Made by a program: the position numbers and the translations under genes
Source: an uncultured bacterium
GTDB lineage: Bacteria > Actinomycetota > Coriobacteriia > Coriobacteriales > Coriobacteriaceae
Direction of reading: 5' to 3'
Assembly (NCBI GenBank): GCA_905215115.1
Contig: CAJMOP010000009.1
Coordinates: forward strand, 1-32,566
DNA: 32,566 nucleotides
Part shown: positions 13,790 to 22,493 of the stretch, one piece after another
How the letters are laid out: each line of letters begins with the position of its first letter
How positions within the stretch are numbered: the stretch's first letter is position 1
The notes under the pieces: model-generated
Told to the model about the DNA's origin: nothing
The model's input: only the letters and a program-made list of their open reading frames with translations
Databases searched by the model: none

Positions 13790-14503
13790 ATGGCGCAGCG
13801 CGAACAACACGAACGAGTCAAAAAGATGGACCGCTGGGCGGGCAAACTGCTCGGTCATAAGGCAGTGGTGATGGCGATACTGGTCGTCATTGCGATGGCG
13901 AGTGGACTGGCAATGGCGAACTTTGGCGGCGGTGCCGGCGGTGTGTCGTTTGAGCGCACTGATGGTTCGGGCACGTTAGTGGAGCCGGGATCCGGCGATG
14001 CTTCGAGTGGAAAGACATCTGAAGGCTCTTCGCCTAAGGCGTCTGCCGCGGCAGAGGTCTATGTCGATGTTGATGGCGCCGTGGTGTCACCCGGTGTATA
14101 TCGCCTCAAAGACGGGGCGCGGGTGGCTCAGGCGATTGATGCCGCCGGCGGGCTGGCGCCCGAAGCAGACGTTACGGGGCTTAATCGTGCATCCAAGGTC
14201 ACTGATGGACAAAAAATTCACGTTCCAACGGTAGGGGAGCAGCAGGTGTCCATTGCGGAAGCCGGTGTTGATGGTGGGACTTCCGCATCATCAGGCGTCG
14301 GTGGCGCAACAGGCCTAGTAAACATCAATACGGCAAGCGCGGCAGAGCTACAGACGCTCTCGGGCATCGGTCCCTCAATGGCACAGTCGATTATCGATGA
14401 GCGGACAAAGAACGGTGCTTTCGCCTCGGTTGACGATTTGATGCGTGTTTCGGGAATCGGCGAGAAAAAGCTTGCCAAAATCAAAGATTGCATCTGCGTA
14501 TGA
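13790..14503 (+). CDS. comEA: ComEA-like DNA-binding protein
   Basis: ComEA is the surface receptor that captures double-stranded DNA during natural transformation. The 237-residue protein has a membrane anchor at about 25-45, a low-complexity Gly/Ser linker, a SLBB-type domain at about 89-146 (VYVDVDGAVVSPGVYRL) and paired helix-hairpin-helix motifs at 176-237 (NINTASAAELQTLSGIGPSMAQ and LMRVSGIGEKKLAKI), all in the family order. ATG 13790 has GGGAGG seven bases before; an in-frame start at 13712 lacks a site and adds a non-family tail. Its stop overlaps the comEC start by four bases. A perfect 12-bp palindrome, AAAACCGGTTTT, lies at 13721-13732 upstream and might be regulatory. Competence in this organism is not shown by the sequence. 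Confidence 0.92.
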   Translation: MAQREQHERVKKMDRWAGKLLGHKAVVMAILVVIAMASGLAMANFGGGAGGVSFERTDGSGTLVEPGSGDASSGKTSEGSSPKASAAAEVYVDVDGAVVSPGVYRLKDGARVAQAIDAAGGLAPEADVTGLNRASKVTDGQKIHVPTVGEQQVSIAEAGVDGGTSASSGVGGATGLVNINTASAAELQTLSGIGPSMAQSIIDERTKNGAFASVDDLMRVSGIGEKKLAKIKDCICV

Positions 14504-16803
14504 GTGCGACCGAGCGCGAGCACGTGATGCCTCCGCGCCCCCTGATTCCGTGGCCGATGGCCCTGTGTGCCGGCATGTGCATGAGCTGCGCTTTGGTGCT
14601 CAACGTGGCCGCTGATGCGCTGCTGAGGGAGCGGGCGCCGGCGATCGGGCCGCTATGGGCCATTCCCTTTGCGGCGGCGGTATTCGTTGTGCTGGCTCAA
14701 TCTTGTGCGCGGCTTGCCCCTTTGAAGCGGTGGCTGTATGCCGCGTCCGTCGGTCTCATAGCGGGTGCGGTCGTTTCGGCGTGGTGGGCCGTGGGTGCGC
14801 TCAACGCCTCGAAGACGCTCGACGGTCGAGCGGCAAGCAGTCTCGAGTTTGTCGTGCAGGGTGACCCATCCATAAATGACGACGTGTATTCCTATACCTG
14901 CGAGGCACGCTCGGACGGTAAGAACTTGGCAACGGTTCGCCTATCGTGTGACCGTGAGTTCAAGGTCGGGGCGCACGTGCGTGTTATCGGTCGCGTGTCA
15001 CGTTTTGAGAACGATGCGTATGGACGATCGCGCGTGCTTCGAGGCGAGGTACGCAAGGTTAAAGCCGTTCGGATTGTGTCGGTCGATGAGGGTTCTCCGA
15101 GGCCGCTGCTTCGGCTGCGAAATGGGCTGCTTGCGTCCATCGCGCCTGCGACCGACCCGGCGCGTGCGCTCATAGCCGGTGTCGTCTGCGGTCGTTCGGC
15201 CGAGCTGCGCGCCCAGCCGGCGGGCGACTGGTTTTCGGTGACGGGAACGGCGCATCTTATCGCCGTCTCGGGCAGCCATTTGGCTATCGTGGGGTTTGTA
15301 ATCGAGGGTGTATTGCAAAAGACTCGGTGCTCACGTGGTCTTCAGCGGGCGATATTGGCGATAACGCTTGTGGGCTACGCTGCCTTTACGGGCGCGTCTC
15401 CCTCGGCCGTGCGCGCGTGCTGCATGGTGTTCGTGACGCTTGTCGTAAACGGCGCGGGGCGTCGTCGGCACGGCCTTTCGGCACTCTTCGTAACCATGTT
15501 CATCTTTGTGCTACTGCGGCCGACGGTGCTGTTCGAGATGGGCTTTCAGCTTTCATGCGCCAGCGTCTTAGCCATTCTGTGCTTTTGCCCCTATGCGACC
15601 TACGCTTTGGGTGAGCTGGGTGTGCCATCGGGCGTTGCCAGCATGCTTTCCGTCACGCTGTGCTCGCAACTGGCGACACTTCCCATTACCATTCCTGCCT
15701 TCGGTACGTTCTCGCTCATTGCTCCGCTGGCAAATGCGGTCCTCGGTCCGGTGGTGAGCGTACTGCTCGCTGTGTCGATCGTGCTGGTTCCCTTTTCGTT
15801 CGTGGCACCGTTGCGGACTTGGGCGCTCGTTGTGCCCATGATTGCCGCCCGTTGCGCGCTGTTCTTCGAGCAGCTGTTTGCCGCCGTGCCGGGTGCATCC
15901 GTGAATGTGCCGCCCGATAGCATGTGGATTTACTTAGTGCCGTGTTTTCTGGTGGTTCTGCTGGTCTGGTGGCCGCGTCCCCGTGCACGTCCTATGGCGG
16001 TGGGCCTTGTATGCCTAGTGCTTTTGGCTGCGATTCCGTACGTCTACTGGGATCGATTCGCTCCGCCTTCGGTGACGGTGCTCGATGTGGGCCAGGCCGA
16101 TGCGATTCTTATCCGCCAGGGCGGCGCAGTTGCACTTGTCGACTGCGGACTCGACGAGCGCGTGGTGGCGGCGTTGGTTCGCAATAACGTGCACCATATC
16201 GACGCCGTCTTTGTGACGCATTGGGATGAGGACCACTGGGGTGGTCTGCCTGCCGTGCTCGAACAGTTTTCGGTCGGAACGATTGCCGTGGCCGCGGATG
16301 CGCTGGAGGATGCTCCTGCCGAGGTATTGAACCGACCTGGCGTGGAGTATCGGCAGGTGCGCCGTGGGGATACGGTCGACATCGGCTCATTTTGCGCCCG
16401 CGTGATGTGGCCATTCGAGTCCGTGGATGGCGAGGGAAATGAGGACTCGCTTGTCCTGCTGCTCTCTTATGTTCAGGAAGGTAAGGGCCTGCGCATACTC
16501 CTCACCGGTGATGCTGAGCTCGACCAAGAGCGGGAATTCGTGCAGGAGGTGGGGGACATCGATGTCCTTAAACTTGGGCATCACGGCTCCAAGGTTTCAG
16601 TCGATGGTGAGTTGCTGGACATTCTGACGCCTGAGCTTTCCCTCGCAAGCGCCGGTGAGGGAAATCGATACGGCCATCCGTCCGATGCCTGCATCGATGC
16701 CGTGAAGGAAGCGGGTGGTGTGTTCGCGTGTACCGTCGAACACGGCGACATTACCGTCACGCCGACTGCGAATGGTTTTGCGATGCGATGCCAGCGACCG
16801 TGA
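14500..16803 (+). CDS. comEC: ComEC/Rec2-family DNA-uptake channel
   Basis: ComEC forms the inner-membrane channel for single-stranded DNA in transformation. The 767-residue protein has N-terminal membrane helices and a soluble DUF4131/OB-like part (about 60-200), then the multi-helix competence domain from about 230 to 510, including LIAVSGSHLAIVGF typical of the family. A C-terminal metallo-beta-lactamase-like domain, believed to be the nuclease that degrades one strand, follows. It keeps THWDEDHWGG (His574, Asp576, Asp578, His579) and LGHHGS near 695, so the metal site is intact. ATG 14500 overlaps the comEA stop as ATGA. Full length without frameshift suggests a functional uptake system, although pilus genes are not in the window. 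Confidence 0.94.
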   Translation: MSATEREHVMPPRPLIPWPMALCAGMCMSCALVLNVAADALLRERAPAIGPLWAIPFAAAVFVVLAQSCARLAPLKRWLYAASVGLIAGAVVSAWWAVGALNASKTLDGRAASSLEFVVQGDPSINDDVYSYTCEARSDGKNLATVRLSCDREFKVGAHVRVIGRVSRFENDAYGRSRVLRGEVRKVKAVRIVSVDEGSPRPLLRLRNGLLASIAPATDPARALIAGVVCGRSAELRAQPAGDWFSVTGTAHLIAVSGSHLAIVGFVIEGVLQKTRCSRGLQRAILAITLVGYAAFTGASPSAVRACCMVFVTLVVNGAGRRRHGLSALFVTMFIFVLLRPTVLFEMGFQLSCASVLAILCFCPYATYALGELGVPSGVASMLSVTLCSQLATLPITIPAFGTFSLIAPLANAVLGPVVSVLLAVSIVLVPFSFVAPLRTWALVVPMIAARCALFFEQLFAAVPGASVNVPPDSMWIYLVPCFLVVLLVWWPRPRARPMAVGLVCLVLLAAIPYVYWDRFAPPSVTVLDVGQADAILIRQGGAVALVDCGLDERVVAALVRNNVHHIDAVFVTHWDEDHWGGLPAVLEQFSVGTIAVAADALEDAPAEVLNRPGVEYRQVRRGDTVDIGSFCARVMWPFESVDGEGNEDSLVLLLSYVQEGKGLRILLTGDAELDQEREFVQEVGDIDVLKLGHHGSKVSVDGELLDILTPELSLASAGEGNRYGHPSDACIDAVKEAGGVFACTVEHGDITVTPTANGFAMRCQRP

Positions 16804-16811
16804 CGACGTCG

Positions 16812-16841
16812 TTGGCGTGCGGTGGGCCCCTGGGCTAGAAT
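16812..16841 (+). promoter_or_regulatory. Candidate holA promoter
   Basis: TTGGCG at 16812-16817 and TAGAAT at 16836-16841 with an 18-base spacer lie 40 bases before the holA start. A transcript would begin near 16848. Read-through from comEC is also likely since the gap is short. Confidence 0.45.
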
Positions 16842-16881
16842 GGCACGGAACGAATGCGAAGGCCTGCGGGAGGGGAGCGCA

Positions 16882-17844
16882 ATGTCCGAAACCGGTCTGC
16901 TGCCGGCATATCTGATCGTCGGTACCGACGGAGTTAAGCGCGATCACGCCGTCTCGCGTATGAAAGCGCGTCTGGAAAAGTCGGGCATGGTCGAGTTCAA
17001 CCTCGACGAGCGCGACATGACCAAGGACCCCGATATCGAGTCCATTATCGGATCGCTTAACACCTTTCCCATGGGCAGTGAGTTTCGTCTGGTAATCCTC
17101 GATGGCTGCTCAAAGCTCGCCAAGGCGGTCTCGGAGCCGCTCGTTGGGTATCTGGCGAGTCCCAGCCCAACAACGGTCTGCCTCATCATCGCCGACTCAC
17201 TTGCCAAGAATACGCGCCTGTATAAGGCAATCGCCAAGATCGACAAGAAGGCTATCGTCGATTGCTCGGGTACCAAGCGCTGGGAACTGCCACGCCGTGT
17301 TCAGCAGATGGCGACGCAGCGCGGTAAGTCGATTTCGACGGCGGCCGCCGAGGAGCTCGTCTCGCGTTCGGGCGAAAACACGCGCATGCTCGATAACGAC
17401 TTGGCTAAGCTTGCCCAGATGGTCGAGTCGCCCCAGATTGAACTTGCCGATGTTGAGCGCTGGATTGTACGTACGGCCGAGGTCCAACCCTGGGACTTCC
17501 TCAACGCCGTCTCGGCTCGCGATATGCGGCGTTCGCTCGAGCTCTTTAAGCTCCTGCCCTCCAAGAGCTACGTGTGGACTTACACATTGCTGTGCGGTCG
17601 CATTCGCGAGCTTATCGTCGCCAAGGCGCTCGACGCGCGTGGGCAGGGTCGCGAGCTGGCCGCAACGCTCAAGCTCCAGTCCTGGCAGGTCAAGAATCAC
17701 CTGACCTGGGCACGCCGCTTTTCGATGGCAGAGCTCATCGCAGCGCTCGAGGGTGCGGTCGATGTGGAGCTCGCGCTCAAGGGTTCGGCCGATTCTCAGA
17801 CGGCGCTTTTGCTCTGGATTACGAACATCTTGAGAAAATCGTGA
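16882..17844 (+). CDS. holA: DNA polymerase III delta subunit
   Basis: HolA is the wrench subunit of the clamp loader that opens the beta sliding clamp. The 320-residue protein fits the family length. It shows the N-terminal AAA+-like fold without a functional Walker A (PAYLIVGTDGVKRDHAV), the segment FRLVILDGCSKL, and the C-terminal collar helices with WDFLNAVSARDMRRSLELF and the ALLLWI end. ATG 16882 is preferred, as GGAGGGGAGC precedes it; an in-frame extension to 16822 starts within the promoter region. The order comEA-comEC-holA-rpsT is common in Actinobacteria and Firmicutes and supports the call. Confidence 0.92.
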   Translation: MSETGLLPAYLIVGTDGVKRDHAVSRMKARLEKSGMVEFNLDERDMTKDPDIESIIGSLNTFPMGSEFRLVILDGCSKLAKAVSEPLVGYLASPSPTTVCLIIADSLAKNTRLYKAIAKIDKKAIVDCSGTKRWELPRRVQQMATQRGKSISTAAAEELVSRSGENTRMLDNDLAKLAQMVESPQIELADVERWIVRTAEVQPWDFLNAVSARDMRRSLELFKLLPSKSYVWTYTLLCGRIRELIVAKALDARGQGRELAATLKLQSWQVKNHLTWARRFSMAELIAALEGAVDVELALKGSADSQTALLLWITNILRKS

Positions 17845-17893
17845 TGATACCTGCTTATTTGACAAATTCGTTCTATCCCTTTGAGAGGGAGCG

Positions 17894-17902
17894 TGCTATA
17901 GT
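17894..17902 (+). promoter_or_regulatory. rpsT promoter, extended -10
   Basis: TGCTATAGT is a perfect extended -10, 75 bases before the rpsT start codon. TTGACA at 17859-17864 is a consensus -35 but lies 32 bases upstream, too far to pair with it. The nonamer is the same as that before rpmB. Confidence 0.55.
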
Positions 17903-17977
17903 AGGCGCTTGCATGACCTCACCGTGTCTCAGAGGTGTCATACATTTTTTGCAAGGAACTCGAAAGGAACTCCAGAA

Positions 17978-18244
17978 GTGGCAAACATCAAGTCTCAGAA
18001 GAAGCGTATCCGCACCAATGAGGCAGCTCGTATGCGTAACAAGGCTGTCAAGTCGGAGCTCAAGACGCTGACCAAGCACGTCCAGTCCGCCGTCGCCGAG
18101 GGCGACGCCGAGAAGGCCCAGGCTGCCCTCAAGACCGTCACCAAGCGTCTCGACATGGCTGCCGCCAAGCATGTTATCCACAAGAACCAGGCTTCCAACC
18201 GCAAGTCCGGTCTTGCCAAGCTCGTGAACAGCATCAACGCCTAA
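17978..18244 (+). CDS. rpsT: 30S ribosomal protein S20
   Basis: An 88-residue basic protein that binds 16S rRNA early in assembly. It begins ANIKSQKKRIRTNEAARMRNKAVKSELKT and ends with HKNQASNRKSGLAKLVNSI, both clear S20 signatures; the three long helices of the family are predicted. The start is GTG at 17978 after AAAGGAA; a longer frame from 17909 is rejected because it begins with non-S20 residues. GTG may matter for control, since E. coli S20 uses a UUG start and represses its own translation. The gene has its own promoter and terminator. Confidence 0.96.
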   Translation: MANIKSQKKRIRTNEAARMRNKAVKSELKTLTKHVQSAVAEGDAEKAQAALKTVTKRLDMAAAKHVIHKNQASNRKSGLAKLVNSINA

Positions 18245-18278
18245 GTTGTAAATTTCACACCACACAGATTACGCGCAT

Positions 18279-18315
18279 AAATGGAGCCTGTTTTATGGAA
18301 CAGGCTCCATTTTTT
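18279..18315 (+). terminator. rpsT terminator
   Basis: AAATGGAGCCTGTT at 18279-18292 and AACAGGCTCCATTT at 18299-18312 form a 14-bp perfect stem with loop TTATGG, followed by further Ts. It separates rpsT from lepA. Confidence 0.92.
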
Positions 18316-18327
18316 GTACCGCTCGGG

Positions 18328-18333
18328 TAAGAT
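18328..18333 (+). promoter_or_regulatory. Candidate lepA -10 giving a leaderless transcript
   Basis: TAAGAT ends 7 bases before the lepA ATG, so transcription would begin at or one base before the start codon. The region between the rpsT terminator and lepA is too short for another promoter with a leader, and no Shine-Dalgarno is present. Confidence 0.4.
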
Positions 18334-18340
18334 AGTCCGC

Positions 18341-20152
18341 ATGAATACTTCAATTGACATTTCCCACATCCGCAACTTCTCGATCGTTGCGCATATCGAC
18401 CATGGCAAGTCCACGATCAGCGACCGCATCCTCGAGCTCACCCATACCGTCGACGAACGCGACATGGAGTCGCAGCTGCTCGACACCATGGATATCGAGC
18501 GCGAGCGCGGCATTACGATCAAGTCCAATGCCGTCCGCGTTTCCTATGACGCCGACGATGGTGAGACGTATCAGTTCAATCTGATCGATACGCCGGGCCA
18601 CGTGGACTTTACCTATGAGGTCTCGCGCTCGCTGGCAGCCTGTGAGGGCGCGGTACTCGTTGTCGACGCCACGCAGGGCGTCGAGGCGCAGACCGTTTCC
18701 AACGCGACGCTCGCCATGAACGCCAATCTGGACATTGTGCCGGCCATCAACAAGATCGACCTGCCCTCGGCCCATCCCGATGAGGTTAAGACCGAGATCG
18801 AGGATGACCTGGCGATCCCTGCCGATGATGCCGTGTGCGTCTCGGGCAAGACCGGCGAGGGCATTCACGATCTGCTGGAGTCCATTGTCTTTTTGATTTC
18901 GCCGCCTAAGGGCGATGCAAACGCTCCGCTCAAAGCGCTCATTTTGGATTCGTACTTTGACGAGTATCGCGGTGTGGTGGCTACGGTGCGCGTCTTCGAT
19001 GGTTCCATCAAAAAGGGCGATACCCTGCTTATGATGCAAGCCAAGGGCGACTTTTTGGTCGACGGCGTGGGCGTCAAGCGTCCTGCCGAGACCCCGGTCG
19101 ACGCGCTGACGGTCGGCGAGGTCGGATATGTGGTCACGGGCTTGAAGGATCCCGAGGCCGTTCGCGTGGGCGATACCCTTACGTGGGCGTCGAACCCCTG
19201 CCCCGAGCCGCTTCCCGGTTATCGCGAGGCCAAGCCCATGGTCTATACGGGCCTGTTCCCGATCGACAACAAGGACTACGAGAACCTGCGTGACGCGCTC
19301 GATAAACTGCACGTTAACGACCCGTCGTTGGTGTGGGAGCCCGAGACCTCGGTGGCGCTCGGCTTTGGCTTCCGCGTGGGCTTCCTGGGCCTGCTGCACA
19401 TGGAAGTCGTCAAGGAACGCCTGGAGCGCGAGTTCAACCTGGACCTCATTGCCACGAGTCCCTCGGTTGACTATCACGTCTACAAGACCGACGGCGAAAT
19501 GATCGATGTCCGCAGTCCGCAGGACCTTCCCGAGGCCACACGCATCGATCGTATCGAGGAACCCTACCTCAAGGCAAAGATCATCTGCCCGCCTGAGTAC
19601 ACGGGTGCCGTCATGCAGCTCGCCATCGAGCACCGCGGCGTCACAACCGACATGATCCACCTGACGAGCAAATCGGTCGAGATGCGCTTCGATATGCCGC
19701 TCGCCGAGCTCATCTTGGACTTCTTCGATCAGCTCAAGAGCCGCACCAAGGGCTATGCCTCGCTCGACTACGAGTTCAACGAGTACCGTCCCTCCGAGCT
19801 CGTGAAGCTCGATATTTTGCTTTCGGGCGACGAGGTGGACGCGCTTTCGTTTATCGTCCATAAGGACAAGGCATATGGCCTGGCCCGTGGCCTGTGCGAC
19901 AAGCTCAAGGAGATCATCCCGCGTCAGCTGTTCGAGGTGCCCATCCAGGGTGCTATCGGCAACAAGATCATCGCCCGTTCCACCGTCAAGGCGCGTCGCA
20001 AGGACGTTCTTGCTAAGTGCTACGGCGGCGATATCTCGCGTAAGCGCAAGCTGCTCGAGAAGCAGAAAGAGGGCAAGAAGCGTATGAAGGCCATCGGATC
20101 GGTCGAGGTCCCGCAGGAGGCGTTTATGGCGATCCTCAAGGTGGACGAGTAG
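18341..20152 (+). CDS. lepA: Elongation factor 4 (LepA GTPase)
   Basis: LepA is a ribosome-bound translational GTPase linked to back-translocation or to 30S biogenesis. The 603 residues carry the G1 motif AHIDHGKST at 17-25, switch II DTPGHVDF, NKIDLPSA for G4, and the LepA-only C-terminal domain ending AKCYGGDISRKRKLLEKQKEGKKRMK, which separates it from EF-G. ATG 18341 is chosen by homology; upstream in-frame codons to 18281 lie within the rpsT terminator. No Shine-Dalgarno is visible, but a -10-like TAAGAT is 7 bases upstream, suggesting a leaderless mRNA. dusB begins 4 bases past the stop. Confidence 0.97.
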   Translation: MNTSIDISHIRNFSIVAHIDHGKSTISDRILELTHTVDERDMESQLLDTMDIERERGITIKSNAVRVSYDADDGETYQFNLIDTPGHVDFTYEVSRSLAACEGAVLVVDATQGVEAQTVSNATLAMNANLDIVPAINKIDLPSAHPDEVKTEIEDDLAIPADDAVCVSGKTGEGIHDLLESIVFLISPPKGDANAPLKALILDSYFDEYRGVVATVRVFDGSIKKGDTLLMMQAKGDFLVDGVGVKRPAETPVDALTVGEVGYVVTGLKDPEAVRVGDTLTWASNPCPEPLPGYREAKPMVYTGLFPIDNKDYENLRDALDKLHVNDPSLVWEPETSVALGFGFRVGFLGLLHMEVVKERLEREFNLDLIATSPSVDYHVYKTDGEMIDVRSPQDLPEATRIDRIEEPYLKAKIICPPEYTGAVMQLAIEHRGVTTDMIHLTSKSVEMRFDMPLAELILDFFDQLKSRTKGYASLDYEFNEYRPSELVKLDILLSGDEVDALSFIVHKDKAYGLARGLCDKLKEIIPRQLFEVPIQGAIGNKIIARSTVKARRKDVLAKCYGGDISRKRKLLEKQKEGKKRMKAIGSVEVPQEAFMAILKVDE

Positions 20153-20156
20153 GTCC

Positions 20157-21200
20157 ATGGCGCTTTCTGAATACAGCAAGCGGCTGCTGGGTGCCTATGC
20201 CGAGCAGCCGTTCCTTATGGCTCCCATGGCGGGCGTGACCGACCCCGCCTATCGCATCATGTGTCGCCGCCGCGGTGCCAACCTTGCCTACAGCGAGATG
20301 GTGAGCGTGGCGGGTCTTGCCTATGCCAGCAACAAGACCTGGCGCCTGGTGCTACCGGCCGACGAGGAGCAGCAGATTTGCGTGCAGCTCTTTGGCTCCA
20401 AGCCCGAGCAGTTTGCGAGCGCCGTCGCCGCCGTCGAGGAGCGCGTTGGCGATCGCCTGTCGCTCATCGATATCAATATGGCATGCCCCGCCCGCAAGGT
20501 TGTCACCAAGGGCGAGGGTTCGGCGCTCATGCGCACGCCCGACCTGGCGGAGAAGATCGTCGAGGCCACGGCGGGCGCGGCGCACGTGCCCGTGACCGTC
20601 AAGATTCGCAAGGGCTTTTATGCCGAGGACCGTAATGCCGCGACATTTGCCCAGATGCTTGAGAGTGCAGGGGCTGCCGCAGTCGCCGTGCATGGTCGTT
20701 GCGCCACGCAGCTCTACACGGGTCAGGCCGATTGGTCGGTCGTCGATGAGGTTGCCGACGCTGTCGAGATTCCCGTGATTGGTTCGGGCGATGTGTTCTC
20801 GGCCGAGGACGCTGCTGAGCATCTGCACGGCTCGGGTGCCAGCGCGGTGTTTATCGCGCGCGGCATCTACGGCAATCCGTGGGTGTTCGGCGATGCCCGA
20901 GCCCTTGCACTCGATGGCACGCCGGTTCCTTCTCGCTCCTCGGTCGAGCGTCTGGAGGCTCTGCGCGAGCACCTGACGTTGACGCACGAGCTTCTGCCGC
21001 TCATGTCGCGTGCTCGCACGTACGCAAGCTGGTACTTAAAGGGCATGCCCCATGCCGCCGCCTGGCGCGCTCAGGTGGTGCGTTGCTCTACGTACGAGGA
21101 GTTCATGTCGCTGGTCGATGATATCGAACGCGATGTGGTGGCCTGCGAGGCCGCGCTTGCCGCCGGTGAGTCGGTGCCTGCTCATCCGCTGGAGGCTTAA
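20157..21200 (+). CDS. dusB: tRNA-dihydrouridine synthase, DusB type
   Basis: This FMN enzyme reduces uridines in the D-loop of tRNA. The 347-residue protein has the TIM-barrel start FLMAPMAGVTDPAYR at 19-33, the catalytic Cys110 in INMACPARKV, the phosphate/FMN segment VKIRKGF, HGRCATQLYTGQADW, and GSGDVFSAEDA, all of the Dus family. The pattern is closest to DusB, the common Gram-positive form, though the exact target uridine cannot be read from sequence. It starts 4 bases after lepA with only a weak ribosome site (GTAGG), so it is probably coupled to lepA translation. hemW follows after 2 bases. Confidence 0.92.
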   Translation: MALSEYSKRLLGAYAEQPFLMAPMAGVTDPAYRIMCRRRGANLAYSEMVSVAGLAYASNKTWRLVLPADEEQQICVQLFGSKPEQFASAVAAVEERVGDRLSLIDINMACPARKVVTKGEGSALMRTPDLAEKIVEATAGAAHVPVTVKIRKGFYAEDRNAATFAQMLESAGAAAVAVHGRCATQLYTGQADWSVVDEVADAVEIPVIGSGDVFSAEDAAEHLHGSGASAVFIARGIYGNPWVFGDARALALDGTPVPSRSSVERLEALREHLTLTHELLPLMSRARTYASWYLKGMPHAAAWRAQVVRCSTYEEFMSLVDDIERDVVACEAALAAGESVPAHPLEA

Positions 21201-21202
21201 GG

Positions 21203-22435
21203 GTGGCCGTTACCGCGCTGTACGTGCACGTGCCGTTTTGCGCTCAAAAGTGCCGGTACTGCGACTTTGACTCGCGCAGCTTTGCTGCGTGTGATTTGGA
21301 TGCCGCGCTCGATTCCTATTTTGAGCAGTTGTATGCGCGCCTCGATTCCTTTGGCGACGCCGGGGCGCTTGCGCAGGTCCGCACGGTCTATACTGGCGGC
21401 GGCACGCCATCGCTGGCAGGGGAGCGCCTGGTGGAACTTGCCCGGCGTATCTCCATGTGGTGCAAACCCGTTGAATTTACTTGCGAAGCCAATCCTGAGT
21501 CCCTGACCGCTGAGCTCGCCACCGCGCTTGCCGAGGCGGGTGTCACGCGCATCTCTCTGGGCGTGCAAACCCTCGACGATACCGAGCTGGCCGCTATTGG
21601 CCGCATTCACGATGCTAATCGGGCACTTGTGGCTATCGCGACGGTGAAGGAAGCTGGCCTCGATGTGTCGTGCGACCTGATGTGCGGCCTTCCCGGGCAG
21701 ACGGCGGCGAGTTGGCAGCGCACGCTCGATGGCGTGTTGGCGGCGGCGCCTCATCATGTGTCGGTCTACCCGCTCACGCTCGAGGAGGGCACGCCACTCT
21801 ATCGCATGGCGTGCCGTGACGAGTCGCTCGAGCCTGATGAGGATTTTCAGGCCGCCTGCATGGATGTGGCACGCGAGCTCCTGGGTGCCGCCGGCTATCA
21901 CCCGTATGAGGTGGCAAGCTACGCGCTCGACGGCCATGAGTGCGCCCATAACATTGCCTACTGGACCGGACGGGGCTACCTGGGCCTGGGTCGTTCTGCC
22001 GCGGGCATGCTCGACGACGAAGATTTCGACCGTCTTGCAGGTTTGTTCCCCGGCGTGTCTTCTCGAGGCGATGCGTACCGCGTGCGTTTGGTGCAACGTG
22101 ACGATGACGCGACGGCGTTCGAGGCCGAATATCTGTCGCAGCGTGAGGCTGTCGCCGAAGACTTGATGCTCGCTTGTCGCATGACGCGCGGTGTTGCGTC
22201 CGACCTGTTGGCTCGTGCAGCTTGCGTCATCCCAACGGGCGAGCTGGCAGCTGCCTGCGATCGCGCGCTCGAATTGGGTCTTGCCACTTGGGTGCCCGAG
22301 ACGCTCTGGGGTCATGAGGGACCCTTCACTACGGCAGATGTCGTCGCGGGCCATGTTCGAGCTCGTCTGGCGCCGACCCATCTGGGCTGGCTCGATGGAA
22401 ATGTTCTGTTCGAGCTGTTTTGGGATCTAGCTTAG
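21203..22435 (+). CDS. hemW: Radical SAM heme chaperone HemW
   Basis: HemW binds heme and delivers it to respiratory enzymes; it was long annotated as oxygen-independent coproporphyrinogen oxidase. The 410 residues contain the radical SAM cluster motif CAQKCRYC (Cys13, Cys17, Cys20), GGGTPS, and ANPES. The motif HNIAYW, characteristic of HemW and not of HemN, is near 250. The fourth cysteine CxxxCxxCxC of true HemN is replaced by CDF, also fitting HemW. The start is GTG 21203 with GGAGG at 21191-21195, overlapping the dusB end. In Bacillus the order is lepA-hemW-hrcA; here hrcA is not seen. Confidence 0.9.
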   Translation: MAVTALYVHVPFCAQKCRYCDFDSRSFAACDLDAALDSYFEQLYARLDSFGDAGALAQVRTVYTGGGTPSLAGERLVELARRISMWCKPVEFTCEANPESLTAELATALAEAGVTRISLGVQTLDDTELAAIGRIHDANRALVAIATVKEAGLDVSCDLMCGLPGQTAASWQRTLDGVLAAAPHHVSVYPLTLEEGTPLYRMACRDESLEPDEDFQAACMDVARELLGAAGYHPYEVASYALDGHECAHNIAYWTGRGYLGLGRSAAGMLDDEDFDRLAGLFPGVSSRGDAYRVRLVQRDDDATAFEAEYLSQREAVAEDLMLACRMTRGVASDLLARAACVIPTGELAAACDRALELGLATWVPETLWGHEGPFTTADVVAGHVRARLAPTHLGWLDGNVLFELFWDLA

Positions 22436-22445
22436 GCCGCTCGGG

Positions 22446-22451
22446 TAGAAT
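22446..22451 (+). promoter_or_regulatory. Candidate -10 before the membrane J-protein gene
   Basis: TAGAAT lies 42 bases before the start codon of the next gene in the context CTCGGGTAGAAT; the lepA start region has CTCGGGTAAGAT in the same arrangement. No clear -35 is seen. No CIRCE-type repeat (TTAGCACTC with GAGTGCTAA) is present. Confidence 0.35.
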
Positions 22452-22493
22452 TACCGGAATATATACGCTGCTGTGAGCAGGAGGTTGCCGCGC

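Noticed and set aside
17859..17864. TTGACA as the -35 of rpsT
   Set aside because: It is 32 bases from the -10 TATAGT; no usable -10 lies 16-18 bases downstream of it.
18350..20179. Minus-strand frame of about 600 codons opposite lepA
   Set aside because: lepA is certain by motif. The antisense product has no recognisable domain and arises from absence of stop codons in the complementary frame of biased codons.
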